From Ilyonectria destructans (lineage: Eukaryota > Ascomycota > Sordariomycetes > Hypocreales > Nectriaceae), in assembly GCA_020740775.1 (NCBI GenBank), contig JAHEWK010000011.1:434001-498000 (forward strand): a stretch of DNA of 64,000 nucleotides, in the 5' to 3' direction. The stretch's first letter is position 1, and every line of letters begins with the position of its first letter. The position numbers and the translations under genes were made by a program. The notes under the pieces are model-generated. The model had not been told where the DNA came from and searched no databases. It saw only the letters and a program-made list of their open reading frames with translations. Below, piece after piece: positions 1 through 10,714 of this stretch.

Positions 1-155
1 CTAGTCGGGTCCAGCGTCCGGACCTCTCCTCATATCGGGACTATATATGTTGCTCATGCCGGCTACCTTTCTCTCGTCAATCAGCCTGGCAGATCTTGTG
101 ACAAAAAGTACTTGTCATTATTTGTAACTTACCAACATCTCGTCCAACACTCAAT

Positions 156-2109
156 ATGGCTGGACCTGGTGGAGTTTCTCCTGCGGGAGGAGTTGAAATC
201 TCATACGGAGAAGCGGGTTCGTGTACACCCGACGTTGACGTGCAATTCTGACAGCGTCTAGGTTACAAGGGCCTCTTTAGAGAGCCGTACATCCTTTCTT
301 TGGCATGTTTTGCAAGTATTGGTGGTGTTCTTTTTGGGTAAGTTGTTCGATATGATGCAGGACTCGACTAACAGCGACAGTTACGACCAAGGCGTCATCA
401 GTGGCGTATTGGTAATGAACAACTTTGTGCGTCACCCGTTCTCATCTAGATCCATGTGCTAACTCTTCATAGGCAAAGCAATTTCCTCTCTTGGCCAACG
501 ACGATACGCTGCAAGGATGGATGGTTGCTGTACTCACTTTGGGTGCCATGTTTGGTGCTCTCGCTAACGGACCAATTGCCGATCGATTGTCCAGACGGTG
601 GTCGATTCTGCTTGCCAACATCATATTCCTCATCGGATCCATCATTCAAGCCGCTTCGATTAACATCCCCATGATCTTTATAGGACGATTCATCGCTGGT
701 CTTTCCGTTGGTCAGCTCTCGATGGTGGTGCCCTTGTATCTCAGTGAATTGGCACCTCCCAATTTGCGCGGCAGTCTTGTTGCCATGCAGCAACTTGGCA
801 TCACGGTCGGAATCATGGTTGCGTTTTGGCTCGATTACGGGACTCAGCACATCGGCGGGACTGGGGATGGACAATCGCCTGTGGCGTGGCGTTTTCCCCT
901 TGCTTTCCAGTGTGTCCCTTCGGTGATTCTAGGAGCCGGGACGTTCTTTTTGCCCTATTCGCCTCGATGGTTGGTAATGGGAGGTGAGGATTCTTTCTTG
1001 TCTTTTGAACAAGGCTGACACTTCTCAGACCGCGAAGAGGAGGCCCGGGCAACCTTGATTCGCATTCGTCGAGTTCCCGCTACGGACGACCGTATTAGAC
1101 TGGAGCTTCTCGAGATCAAAGCGGCGGCCATGTTTGATCAAGAAACAACAGCAGCAATGTACCCAGGAATTGAATCTCCTGTTCGAATCGCCTTTGAGAG
1201 ATACAAGTCGCTTTTCACCGTTCGCCACCTCAACCGTCGCTTGGTCATCGCCTGTCTGCTCCAGATCATCCAGCAATTTACTGGTGAGTTACCATGTTCC
1301 ATGAATGGATGTCGTTAACTCTCTTAGGAATCAACGCCATCATTTACTACGCTCCCCAGATCTTCCGCAAGATTGGATTGTCTGGAAACTCCATCGATCT
1401 TCTTGCAACTGGTGTGGTTGGTGTAATCAACTTCTTTTCAACGATTCCGGCCATCATGTTCATGGATCGTTGGGGCCGCAAGAAAGTCCTCCTCATCGGT
1501 GCTGTTGGAATGAGCATCTCTCAATTGATCGTCGGTACTATCTCTGCCGTGTACAAAGATTCCTTGGCGAATCACCCCGCGGCTGGATGGGCGTCGGCCG
1601 TCTTCATTTGGCTCTACATTTCCAATTTTGCATTCAGCATTGGGTGTGTCAACTGGATCATGCCGTCTGAGATTTTCCCGCCAGGAGTCCGCTCTCAGGC
1701 AGTGGGCGTGGCAATTGGGACCAACTGGTTGAGCAACGTATGACACCACCCCCCTAAATATTTGAGTACTAACAGTATTAGTTCATTGTTGCCCTCATTA
1801 CCCCCCGCATGCTATCAGCCATTGAATTTGGCACATTTTACTTTTTCTTTGGTAAGTTTAATCTCCGTCCCTGCTTCACCAGCTAATTCCCTAGGTTTCT
1901 GCCTCTTCCTCGGAGTGTGGGTCTATTTCTTCGTCCCTGAGACCAAGGGAGTCAGGATTGAGGAAATGGACAAGCTATTTGGTGGCAATCAGGGTGTGGA
2001 GGATATGCAGCGAATTGCCAATATCCGTCTTCAGTTGGGAATAGTGAGCGGAGATATGGAGAAGGACACGGCTGGACATATTTCTACCTCTCAGGTTGAG
2101 TCCATCTGA
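156..2109 (+). CDS. MFS sugar transporter (hexose/quinate-type, 12 TM)
   Basis: This predicted 547-residue plasma-membrane symporter belongs to the fungal sugar porter family and would import a sugar or sugar acid. Eight exons join in frame, with introns at 217-261, 338-380, 427-472, 984-1028, 1284-1327, 1738-1781 and 1852-1894. Family marks are GYDQGV at residues 46-51 after the first helix, GRFIAGLSVG in helix 4, QQFTGINAIIYYAP in helix 7, and PETKG near the C-terminus. The usual PESPRWL reads PYSPRWL here, so the acidic residue is replaced. The ATG at 156 is chosen because its short exon keeps the frame into GYDQGV. It lies directly before a Zn2Cys6 regulator on the same strand and may serve the oxidative genes that follow. 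The substrate cannot be told from sequence. Confidence 0.93.
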
Positions 2110-2344
2110 TTAATCAGTGACGACCTGAGATTAATCGCTTCTACAACCGATTCTCTTGACATTAAGTCGACCTAACGGAGGGTGTTCAATTCGTCTCGCT
2201 AGGCATTTATTTGACAAATTGAAGTTCTATTGCATATTTCTATGACTGCACATCTTCGTCGATTCATTGAATAATGACTCGGTCTGGCCTGCTCAGGCAC
2301 CACTTTCTTCTGCCGCTGTAAACACCCCCTTTCCAACGGTTGAT

Positions 2345-2366
2345 GTTGCATCGTCGACGATGCAAC
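2345..2366. promoter_or_regulatory. 22-nt perfect palindrome upstream of the Zn2Cys6 gene
   Basis: The half site GTTGCATCGTC is followed directly by its exact reverse complement. It lies in the 482-base gap between the transporter stop (2109) and the regulator ATG (2592), about 226 bases before that ATG. A perfect dyad of this length is rare by chance (about 0.015 expected in 64 kb at equal base use). It could be a binding site for a dimeric factor or form a hairpin in the 5' leader. The rest of 2110-2591 shows no other clear structure. Confidence 0.6.
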
Positions 2367-2591
2367 CTTTAACAATGTAACTTTGTCCCCGCAGTCGGCA
2401 TACTAGATCCACTCAACCCTTAGCCTGTCCAATCCAACAGAGTCTGGAAGCTGGGGATATCCACATCGGCCTTCTGTGCTCCGACGCTTCCCCACTCGAT
2501 GCGAGGCTCACGTGAAGCCTGCCGCTTCATGTTGGAGTGATGATATCTTGCAGTTCGATGAGCCTGCTATCCGTTGGTGGCGCTGACCAAA

Positions 2592-4798
2592 ATGGGTCCC
2601 TCCAGACGATCTCGGTCTCCAGTCCAGCCCCGGGCCTGTCTCAACTGCCAGAAAAGAAAGAGTCGCTGCTTGCTAAGCAGGACTGGTGGGGGGCCATGTT
2701 CCTACTGCTCGCGGACGGGGAAAACCTGCAGCTTTGTTAACCCCCCAGATCGAACACCCCTGACAAGGAGGAATCTTGACGCGGCTGAGCTTCGATGCCT
2801 GCAGCTTCAATCTCTGCTGCAGTCTTTACATCCTCAGCTCAACATCGATGTGGCAATTGCGAACCTCGACGCCAACGGCCGGAGCAATGCCACCCCAATC
2901 GACTTTGAGGATGTCCAGGCCCAGATTGAAACAGACCAGGATCAGCCGGCCCATGAATTCGAGTGGCATGAGACGTCATTGCCGCTAGACTCTGGCTCTC
3001 CTGCAGGGGATTTAAGAATCAAGGACGGCATGGCAACTCTGTCCACTCTCGACGCTGGATACCTAGGTATGTCGAGTCTTCCCATTGCTAACCGCAAGAA
3101 GCTAAGACTGTATAGGAAGCAGCTCAGGTTCAAATCTACTTCAGGAGATTGCTTCGATGCTCCCGGAGCTGGCCACGCCAAGCGTCTCGAGCGAACACCA
3201 CAGCAATTCGCCTGGAACGTGGCGGTCACGCAGGGCACCCGAAAATATCCTTGACCCGCCAGGACTTGCATCATTAGCCATTACAGGCCACCTGATTGAT
3301 GCATACTTTCTATTCTACAATGTATCCTACCCAATTCTACACGAGAGAACCTTTCGAGAAAAGGTTGCTAGTCGACAGCAGCGAAGATGCAAATCGTCTT
3401 GGAATGTCATCTATTTCATGGTTCTGGCATTTGGACACTGGATATCCACGACAGATGCCCATCATGAGCAATCCAAATACTACTCGGCTGCGAGATCCTA
3501 CCTATCGATCCAGATGCTCGAATCGGGCACGGTGGAAACTGTACAGGCATTCTTACTGATGGGTAACTACCTGCAGAAGATTGATCGACCCAACACCGGC
3601 TACAATTTTGTTGGCATAGCGTACAAGATGGCTCTGGGACTTGGTATGCATCGAGAAACTCCAGGAATCGAAGATAATATCGGCCACGAGCGTCGCCGGC
3701 AGTTGTTTTGGACCGTGTACTGCTTCGACAGCGGCTTCAACATTACAACAGGGCGACCACCCAATGTTTCCGAGGGCGTTGTCGATACACGGATTCCAAG
3801 AAACATACAAGACAAGGTAATTACAGTCCTTCTTTCTATGCCGGCACTAACCGTGCAAGGATCTTGCTCTCATCTCGCCGGTTCCAGGAGCGGTGGATTG
3901 CCCAACCACCCTGTCTGCAATCATTGCACAAGCGCAGTTGGCCAGGCTTGCCAATGTTCTGTATCACGAATTCTTGTTGGCAAAGACGGCAAACGCAAAA
4001 CTAGAATACCAAGTCGCTGAAGCCACGGAACGCAACCTGGCCACTTGGCGGCAGACTTTGCCTTCCTACTTTACATCACCAGATGTTCCAACATGGTTCC
4101 TCGGTCCTCGCGCGGTTGTGCTGTGGAAGGAACAGAATCTGCGTATAATATTATGGCGGGGAAGTACGCGGTATCATAGTTTTCTTCCAAGCAAAATGGA
4201 CGCAGAAAAGCGATGTCTTGAGGTTGCAATGCAAAGCATCCACGATATTGCGGCATTCTGCAGTGCCTACGACGGTATTCTACACCTGGGTATTGCATGG
4301 TACGCAACATACTTTTTATTCCAGGCTGCGCTGGTACTTGAAGCAAGCTACCTTGACAAAGAGAACCAGCAACGGTCAGATGAGGAGACAGCCGCCTGGC
4401 AGGTGGTGGTTTCCGAGGCCCGCGAGTGTTTGGTGATTCTAGCTCGGAAGAGCAAGTCAGCGAGTCGCTGCTTGGAGGTTTTAGACCTCATCCACAGAAG
4501 AACCCAAGCGCGGAACATTGTAGAGCCCGACCATACCGCATCACAGCCCGGGCAAATATTAGAGGGGTATCAACAGCAATTGCCAGTTCCGGGTCATGGT
4601 GAGGCTGCTCTAGTCGGAGCACCTGGGGGTGAATGCGCGATTGCGGTGAATGAATTTGGCCTGTATGATGATACCTCCGACTTGACTCTGCGTATGATAC
4701 TTGATCAGACGCCATGGGGGTATCTGGACAATACGCCGATGGATGCAATGTTTAACGACTGGATTTACCCCCAGTTTGAGTTACAGAACGATAATTAA
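2592..4798 (+). CDS. Zn2Cys6 fungal transcription factor
   Basis: This predicted 704-residue nuclear regulator has a Gal4-type zinc cluster at residues 16-46, with Cys16, 19, 26, 36, 39 and 46 (spacing C2C6C9C2C6C). The middle homology region of fungal-specific factors follows, with RRRQLFWTVYCFD as its hallmark. Introns are placed at 3067-3115 and 3817-3859, and both keep frame. An open frame continues upstream, but 2592 is the first ATG before the zinc cluster. The gene lies between a transporter and a run of oxidative enzymes, so it is a candidate pathway-specific activator for them. A 22-nt palindrome lies in its promoter. Target genes are inferred from position only. Confidence 0.92.
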
Positions 4799-4883
4799 TG
4801 AATGTATCGAGTTTAGCATCTCATCACCTTGCATTTCGAGCCGCATATTCAGGTCTTATTTATATTGCAATGCTTTTATTCTA

Positions 4884-5893
4884 TTACGGCAGAACGTAAC
4901 CGCCGTCGATAAGCACATCGCTTCCAGTCATGTAAGTAGACGCATCACTAGCAAGATATAGATAAAGGCCCTTGATCTCCTTCACGTGGCCTTGCCTTCC
5001 AAGAGATGACATCCGGTAGGCCTCATTGAGGGCTGAGGGGCCTGCGCCCATCTTGGTATCGAAAAATCCAGGTGAAACAATGTTCACTCGGGCAAACTCC
5101 CGCCATTCGCGAGCCAAAGATTTACCAAAGTGGGTAACAAAGGCCTTGGTGCTGTTGTATACTGGTTGGTCAACTGGTACGTTGACGATATGCGCGCTCA
5201 TGCTGGAGGTGATGATCAGGTTCCCTGCTCCTTGGCGTTGGAAAACCTCTCCAGCATACTTTGAGCAGTAAACGACTCCGTTGACTAGACAGTTAGCTCC
5301 TGAAGAATAGAATGGGAAGACAACTAACCATTCACAGACATCTGCTTGTCAAACTCTTCGAGGGTTTGTTCCAAGATGGGCTTTGAAATTGCCATACCTA
5401 GGACGATTAGCTCCAACTCTTCGGGAATTCATTCGATCTTACCGGCGTTGGCCACGAATACATCGATTCTTCCAAAGTCTTGGACAACCTTGGCTATGGT
5501 GCTCTGTACTTGCTCAGCGTTGGAGACTGTTGTATTGTTAGCCTCAGTTCTGCAGTAATAGTCATATACATACCATCAACCTTGTAGGCAGCGGTCTTGA
5601 CACCGTGATCTTTCCCAATTTCCTCCGCCTTTGCAATGGCAGCATCGTTTCTTTGCGTGTTAGAAGATTCCAGATGTTGGCCAACTGACTTACGAGTTGT
5701 ACCAAAAGGCTACCTGGGCATTGGCTTCGGCCATCGCCTCTGCCACAGCGAGACCAAGACCATCGGCAGCGCCAGTCACAACGACGACCTTGCCGGTCAA
5801 CTTGAACTGCTCAAGGACGTTGGAGGGGGTGTTAGGGAACGGCCGAGGGAAGCCATCCCGGACTTTGTAGCAATCATCTACTGTCATAGACAT
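4884..5893 (-). CDS. Short-chain dehydrogenase/reductase (sorbose reductase-like)
   Basis: This predicted 276-residue NADP(H)-dependent oxidoreductase has five exons, with introns at 5285-5328, 5398-5442, 5527-5573 and 5651-5693. The dinucleotide-binding motif TGAADGLG is at residues 40-47, followed by VANAG, a catalytic serine in TSSMS and the YNSTK active-site Tyr-x3-Lys. The C-terminus GSDVLIDGGYVLP is typical of classical SDRs. The stretch WYNSNDAA after the Rossmann fold resembles the L-sorbose/D-arabinitol/mannitol reductase branch. ATG 5893 is used; another ATG lies two codons downstream. It ends 86 bases from the converging Zn2Cys6 gene. It may reduce or oxidise a sugar alcohol or an intermediate of the neighbouring pathway. 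Confidence 0.9.
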
Positions 5894-6521
5894 CTTGGCG
5901 GTGTTGTTGATATTTCTTGGTTTGGGACAGTTATGTGAGTTGAACAGGCCTTTTTATACATAGTTTATCATCTAACAACGCATGCCAAGTCAGCGTAGGG
6001 TATTAGACCCACTGTCGGAGCTCTGTGGCCCGACTAATCGCAAGTGACGTAACTTGGATGAGGGGATTCACCAAATGGGTCACAAGAGCTGGCTACATAA
6101 TTGAAACTAATGCATTTTGAGCTGCAAAAAAGGAGCACGTCGTAAAATGCCTCCACTGTTTCTCGTGTATTGGCGTTCGGTGTCTTGTGGCCCGATCTGA
6201 CTCCTCTATTGAAGCCTAACCCCGCATCATCGGAGCGCCGTGATGCGCACTAATGAGAGGCAAGGAACAGAAACACACCGTTTCTTGTAACCATTATAGT
6301 GGAATGAAATAATTCTGGCCGTAATTCTGCAAGAACTCTAAGCGAGACCAGTTGAAAATTCTATGTGACTATTTGTGTCTACTTAGTTACTCAACGTGAT
6401 TGCAAACACAGGTTTCGATGCTCGGTGATGCTGTTGCCCCGTCAGCATTTATCACATTTCCAGGCCCTGCCCAGTTGATTTATATGTCAATTTACTATCA
6501 ATTATTTTCACCACAGCCAAA
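5894..6521. promoter_or_regulatory. Intergenic region with an extended CGG-N4-CCG dyad
   Basis: This gap holds the promoter of the SDR gene (upstream of 5893) and the 3' flank of the monooxygenase. At 6231-6240 the sequence is CGGAGCGCCG, an inverted CGG pair with a 4-nt spacer. It is flanked by GCATCA on one side and TGATGC on the other, so the dyad extends further with one unpaired base. Inverted CGG triplets are the usual target of Zn2Cys6 dimers. No other gene is seen here. Confidence 0.5.
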
Positions 6522-8003
6522 TTACTGGACTGCAGTCGGAGTAACTTGGGAAGCAGTATTCGGAGTCTCCGCAGCCGACTCCTTGAAGTATTTCCTCTCA
6601 GCCAACTCAAACGATCCAGTTGGGAGTGACAGCTCCTGAATAGTCCCCTTCTTTCCACTCTTCACGTCCGCCGCTAGCTGATCAAAATGCTCCTCAGCGT
6701 CAGCTTTGGCATCAAAGTCCAGCACCCAAGCCATTCGAGGAATGTTGAGTACTTCGGGGTGCTCGTTGATGAAATCAGACTCCCAGTCAATGTAGTGCAT
6801 GTCATCTCGAGCCGTGATGGAAGACATGTGAATAACGTGAGATCGGTTAAACCGAATCCGCTCGAACACTTGGAGGGCGAGAGGAACATCCCCTGCTGCC
6901 TTTTCGAGACAGACAGCAAGCACAACGCCGTCCTCCACAGCTTGGCAGCCACCCTGAGCTGAGGTTGGGAGATGACAGTGAGCAGCGTCACCAATGGCAC
7001 AGCTGCGTTTGTTCTTGCCCAACCAAGTCGTGATTGGCTCACGCCAGACGAGCTTGTAGTCGATAATCTTGTCCTTGGGTGTGAGCTTGACAGTTTCCTT
7101 GCAAACATCGGCGAATTTGGCTTCTTCTAGATACGCCACAGCATCATCAGTATTTCCTGGAAAAGACCAAGACTCCGAAATATCATCTCCGTCCTATTCA
7201 AGTCAGTTCAGTGCCAGAAAACATTGAGTGCAACAAACCTTGTGCGTAAAAACCCAGGCCAAATCTTTGCCTCCCTTCCATGTGTAGATAATCATGTGTA
7301 GGTCTTTGCCCACCCACATGCCGGCAAAGTTGGGACTCTCACGGCACAGGGGTCCAATCAACGGATGGTTGCGATGTTCATCCGTGATTTCACAATGAGC
7401 TCGATAGATGGCATACCCGCTGTTGACCTTGGTCTCAGGTAGGCCAAGGATTTGAGTACGGCCCAGCGACTTGGGTCCATCGGAAGCAACAACGACGTCG
7501 GCCACGTACTTTTTACCAGCTTCTGTGAGAACAGCCAGCTCTTCGTTGTCAATGTACTCGACCACCTTTTCTCCAAAGCGCATATCGACGCCAATTCGGG
7601 TGGCATAGTTGCAGACAATTTCATGCATCTCGCCACGATGTCCACCGAGCAATTCGTAGTAGTGCTCCTTCTTCAACAGGAACGGTTCCTCTAGCACCTT
7701 TGTGCCATCATACTTGAAGTATTCGAATTGGTCGGTATCGTTGAGACAAACTTCCATGAGCTCTTTTGCGACGCTGCCTCCATCCCATCGTGCCATGTGC
7801 CTTCCTCCGTTGGGTGAGAAATCCAAGATGTCGCCATAGTTGCGGCTTGTGGGATAGCTCTCCAAAAGAGTTACTCGCATGCCTCGGTGGCGACATTCAA
7901 TGGCGGCAGTCAGACCAGCAAAGCCGGCACCGACGATCAAAATGTGCAAGTTGGAGGCCATTGTAGCTTGGATTGAAGGTGGTTGTTGACTGACCAGGAC
8001 CAT
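6522..8003 (-). CDS. FAD-dependent monooxygenase (salicylate hydroxylase-like)
   Basis: This predicted 478-residue flavoprotein aromatic hydroxylase uses NAD(P)H and O2 to hydroxylate a substrate. Two exons are joined across an intron at 7194-7238. The FAD-binding GAGFAG is at residues 25-30, followed by the ASDGPKS (DG) motif and GDAAH with PTSAQGG downstream, in the order of the PHBH/UbiH family. Start 8003 is the outer ATG; an inner ATG at 7961 (MASNLHIL) would put the Rossmann motif at the usual distance and is also plausible. It sits between an SDR and a P450 on the same strand, as expected for stepwise oxidation of an aromatic or polyketide-like compound. The substrate is unknown. Confidence 0.92.
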
Positions 8004-8657
8004 TTAGGCAAGGACATGGTTGAATAAATGCCAATTCTCGTCACTGACAATATCTCGGAATCCGCGGGTTTCGAAATAGTTAGCGGGGAGCGCCGCGTCA
8101 GATGACTAGATTCACTAGCATCTCGATTGCTGCTAAGAGCGTAATCGTGGACACGCAATGCGGATATTTATGCTATTGGCCGGTTTCGTATCTAGCGCTC
8201 TCCGCGGCCAATATGCGCTTATGTTGATCCTTTCTATTCCAACACTTCCTTCAATTCCGACGTTCCGATCACGGTTCCTAGATGTGATTTTCCCATGGTG
8301 CCACTTGAGATCCTTTGCTGATACGATTTTTAGGTCTGATGGTAAGCGTCTGTTCATATCTCCACTTGGACCCCGCAAGTCCAAGAAGCTGAACCCATCA
8401 GCTAATCATCCAGCGATGCACTTCCCAACTGAACCAACCATTGGTAGTAATTGATGTTTGTGGGCTGGATTGATTCTTTGTTAATCGCATGTAGCTTTGG
8501 AATACGCTTGCCCACATCGTGTCAACGTCTGTAAGGGTTCAATGTCAGATTACTTGTGCGAGAGGGCAGTTGCAGAAAGGTGGTAATTGTTTGGTGATGT
8601 TTTATTTAGTTCTAAATAGATTGAGATGGCCTTGCAACTGAAGTGGCTGTCCACCAA
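8004..8657. promoter_or_regulatory. Intergenic region with CGG-N3-CCG site before the monooxygenase
   Basis: This gap is the promoter of the FAD monooxygenase and the 3' flank of the P450. CGGAATCCG at 8056-8064 is an inverted CGG pair about 53 bases upstream of the outer ATG, a candidate Zn2Cys6 site. No convincing coding region was found in the rest. Confidence 0.4.
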
Positions 8658-10209
8658 CTACCGGCGAATCATCTTGACTTTTAGCTCGCGCTGTGGTGTG
8701 AACCACCAGTTGGTGAATTTGCCAGTCTTGTCCCCAACAAGCTCCAGGTCATATCTCAACAACAGGGTAGGGATGACTTTGGTGACTTCCATGATGCTAA
8801 TATGCTTGCCGCTGCATGAGTGAGCACCATGACCAAATGCAAAGAATGACCGATTCATTCGTCGTAGATGGTCTTCATCGTGGCACCCTTCGCTGAGAAT
8901 CCACCTCTCTGGTTTGAAAGCGTCGGGATCTGGGAATACCTCGGGGTCTCGGTGTAGAACCCAAGGAGACATTCCGACCTCAGCGCCAGCGTCAACTCGG
9001 AAACCGCCAATTACCGCTCCTCCGGTAGGTACGGTGCGTCCAAGGAGTTGTCCAACTGATGGGTGCATGCGCATCGCTTCTTGAACCACGGCCTTGAGAT
9101 ATGGGAGACTAAATGCCGGCTGAAAACGGACGGGTTCAGAGAGATTATTGCGGATCTCAGAACAAAGTCGGCCATACGCGGCCTTATTCGTAAGTGTGTG
9201 GTACATGACTGCCCTCATGGCAATTGCTGTCGTGTCGGAGCCAGCAGATACGTTTCCAAATGCGTGGGTAATAATCTCACGGTCATTGATGGATTTGGGA
9301 TTCGCGCTCTGGTTCATGGCAAGACGGTTGAGGAATGTCATGGCGTCGCCTTCAACCGGGGGAGAGTCTCGAAATTTCTGCAACTCTTTGGCTGTGATCT
9401 GGACCATTACCACTGAGGAAGTATCGCCGCTTGTTGCAAATTGAGCCACCCTGGCATTTCCCAAAAGATACGGGTGAAGCCAAGCGACATGTCCGAACTG
9501 ACACTGTTAGAATGGGACATTGCAGCGATGGGATACTCACAATTGACATGTATGCGGTGAAGAGGTCGATACTCTTGAAGAAATTGAGTTCATCTCCCTT
9601 TTCCAGATAGCCGAAATCGCTTCCAAACGTCAGGCTGCAAACAGCATCCATGGCGAACCGTTTTAAGAGTTCTCCCAAATCACAAATCGCATTGGCTTGA
9701 GCGTGATCGTCCAAGATTCCAACGAAGCGCGAGATGACAGGCTCAACCCAAGGCTCGACCTGAATAAGCCCATTCAAGCTGTAGGCATTGGCAGCATTTC
9801 TCTTCATGCGGGAATGCAGCGCCTTGTCGTTGCGAATCACGAATGGATCCGGCACCAGGCCATCTTCGTCATGCACGGCCGAGAGATCGTAAAATGGAGA
9901 CTTGATGAATTTTGTCGTGATTCCGTAGAGCTGATTGATTTCGTTTGTGTCGGCGACAGACACCAAGTTTGGAGCCACTCGCACAACCTTGCCATACCGA
10001 GCATGCAGTTCAAGGTCTTGGACGTGATGTTCTCCCTTGTAGACCGACCACATGCGCGGCAACGTAGAAAATGAATTGAGCCATGGCCCTGGAATTCGGT
10101 TGAGTCCCTTTTGGTACCGGTTGGAGAGGAGATAGACGACACACAGGCAGGGAATCGCGTACTGCCAGTACGTGTGGAGAATAGTGAGGAGCGTAGCTGA
10201 CACAGCCAT
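8658..10209 (-). CDS. Cytochrome P450 monooxygenase (pisatin demethylase/benzoate hydroxylase-like)
   Basis: This predicted 502-residue heme-thiolate enzyme is anchored in the ER by an N-terminal hydrophobic helix (around residues 5-30), followed by the proline hinge RIPGPW. Two exons join across an intron at 9498-9540. The I-helix oxygen-activation motif AGSDTTA, the K-helix ExxR (EAMR), PERW and the heme loop FGHGAHSCSGKHI with its cysteine ligand are all present, so the enzyme looks intact. The frame remains open to a GTG at 10233, but the first ATG is at 10209. The heme region resembles the group containing pisatin demethylase and benzoate-4-hydroxylase-like fungal P450s. It neighbours an FAD hydroxylase and an SDR, suggesting detoxification or catabolism of a plant aromatic, or tailoring of a metabolite. 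Confidence 0.94.
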
Positions 10210-10714
10210 ATTGAGGATTGATGAGTGAGTCACTAATAAGGCTGGAGATGGGTGGAATCTTGTACACTTTTGGCTGTAGAAGGAGATAAGCAGCCGGAAG
10301 GAATGGCCAGCATTTAAGACCCATGCACGGGTTAATTCTCAGCAGTTGGCGGGGAACATTCGTTATCAGGCCAGAATTAATCAGTGTGGAGGGGTTCGGA
10401 ATATGAAGTTTCCAGTGTTCCACTTAGTACAAGCTAGCCTAGAATATTGCGCTTCCCCGCTCGACGGTGCTTGCTATCAACGTGACCTCTTGTGGCGAAT
10501 CATGGGTAGTCGATTATTCCTCTTCAAGGCTGGAGGGCACAAGTCCTCAGGGCAAATATGGGATGGTTGGTGTTGCGGAGCGAGGCAGGTTAGGGTACGT
10601 TAATCACACAATCATAGATCCAATGTGAATGAACCTGATGATGCACATTCTAGCTGCTTCACCAAGGTCTCAACCTCTATCGTCTATGTCTATTGGAAAT
10701 ACTCTACATTTACA
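10210..10714. other. Intergenic region, P450 promoter
   Basis: This 505-base gap lies between the P450 start and the permease stop, both on the minus strand. I see no gene and no clear dyad in it. Confidence 0.5.

Noticed and set aside
2574..2591. Start of the first Zn2Cys6 gene at 2574
   Set aside because: The codon there is TTG; the first ATG is 2592.
10210..10233. P450 start at 10233
   Set aside because: That codon is GTG; ATG 10209 directly precedes the membrane anchor.
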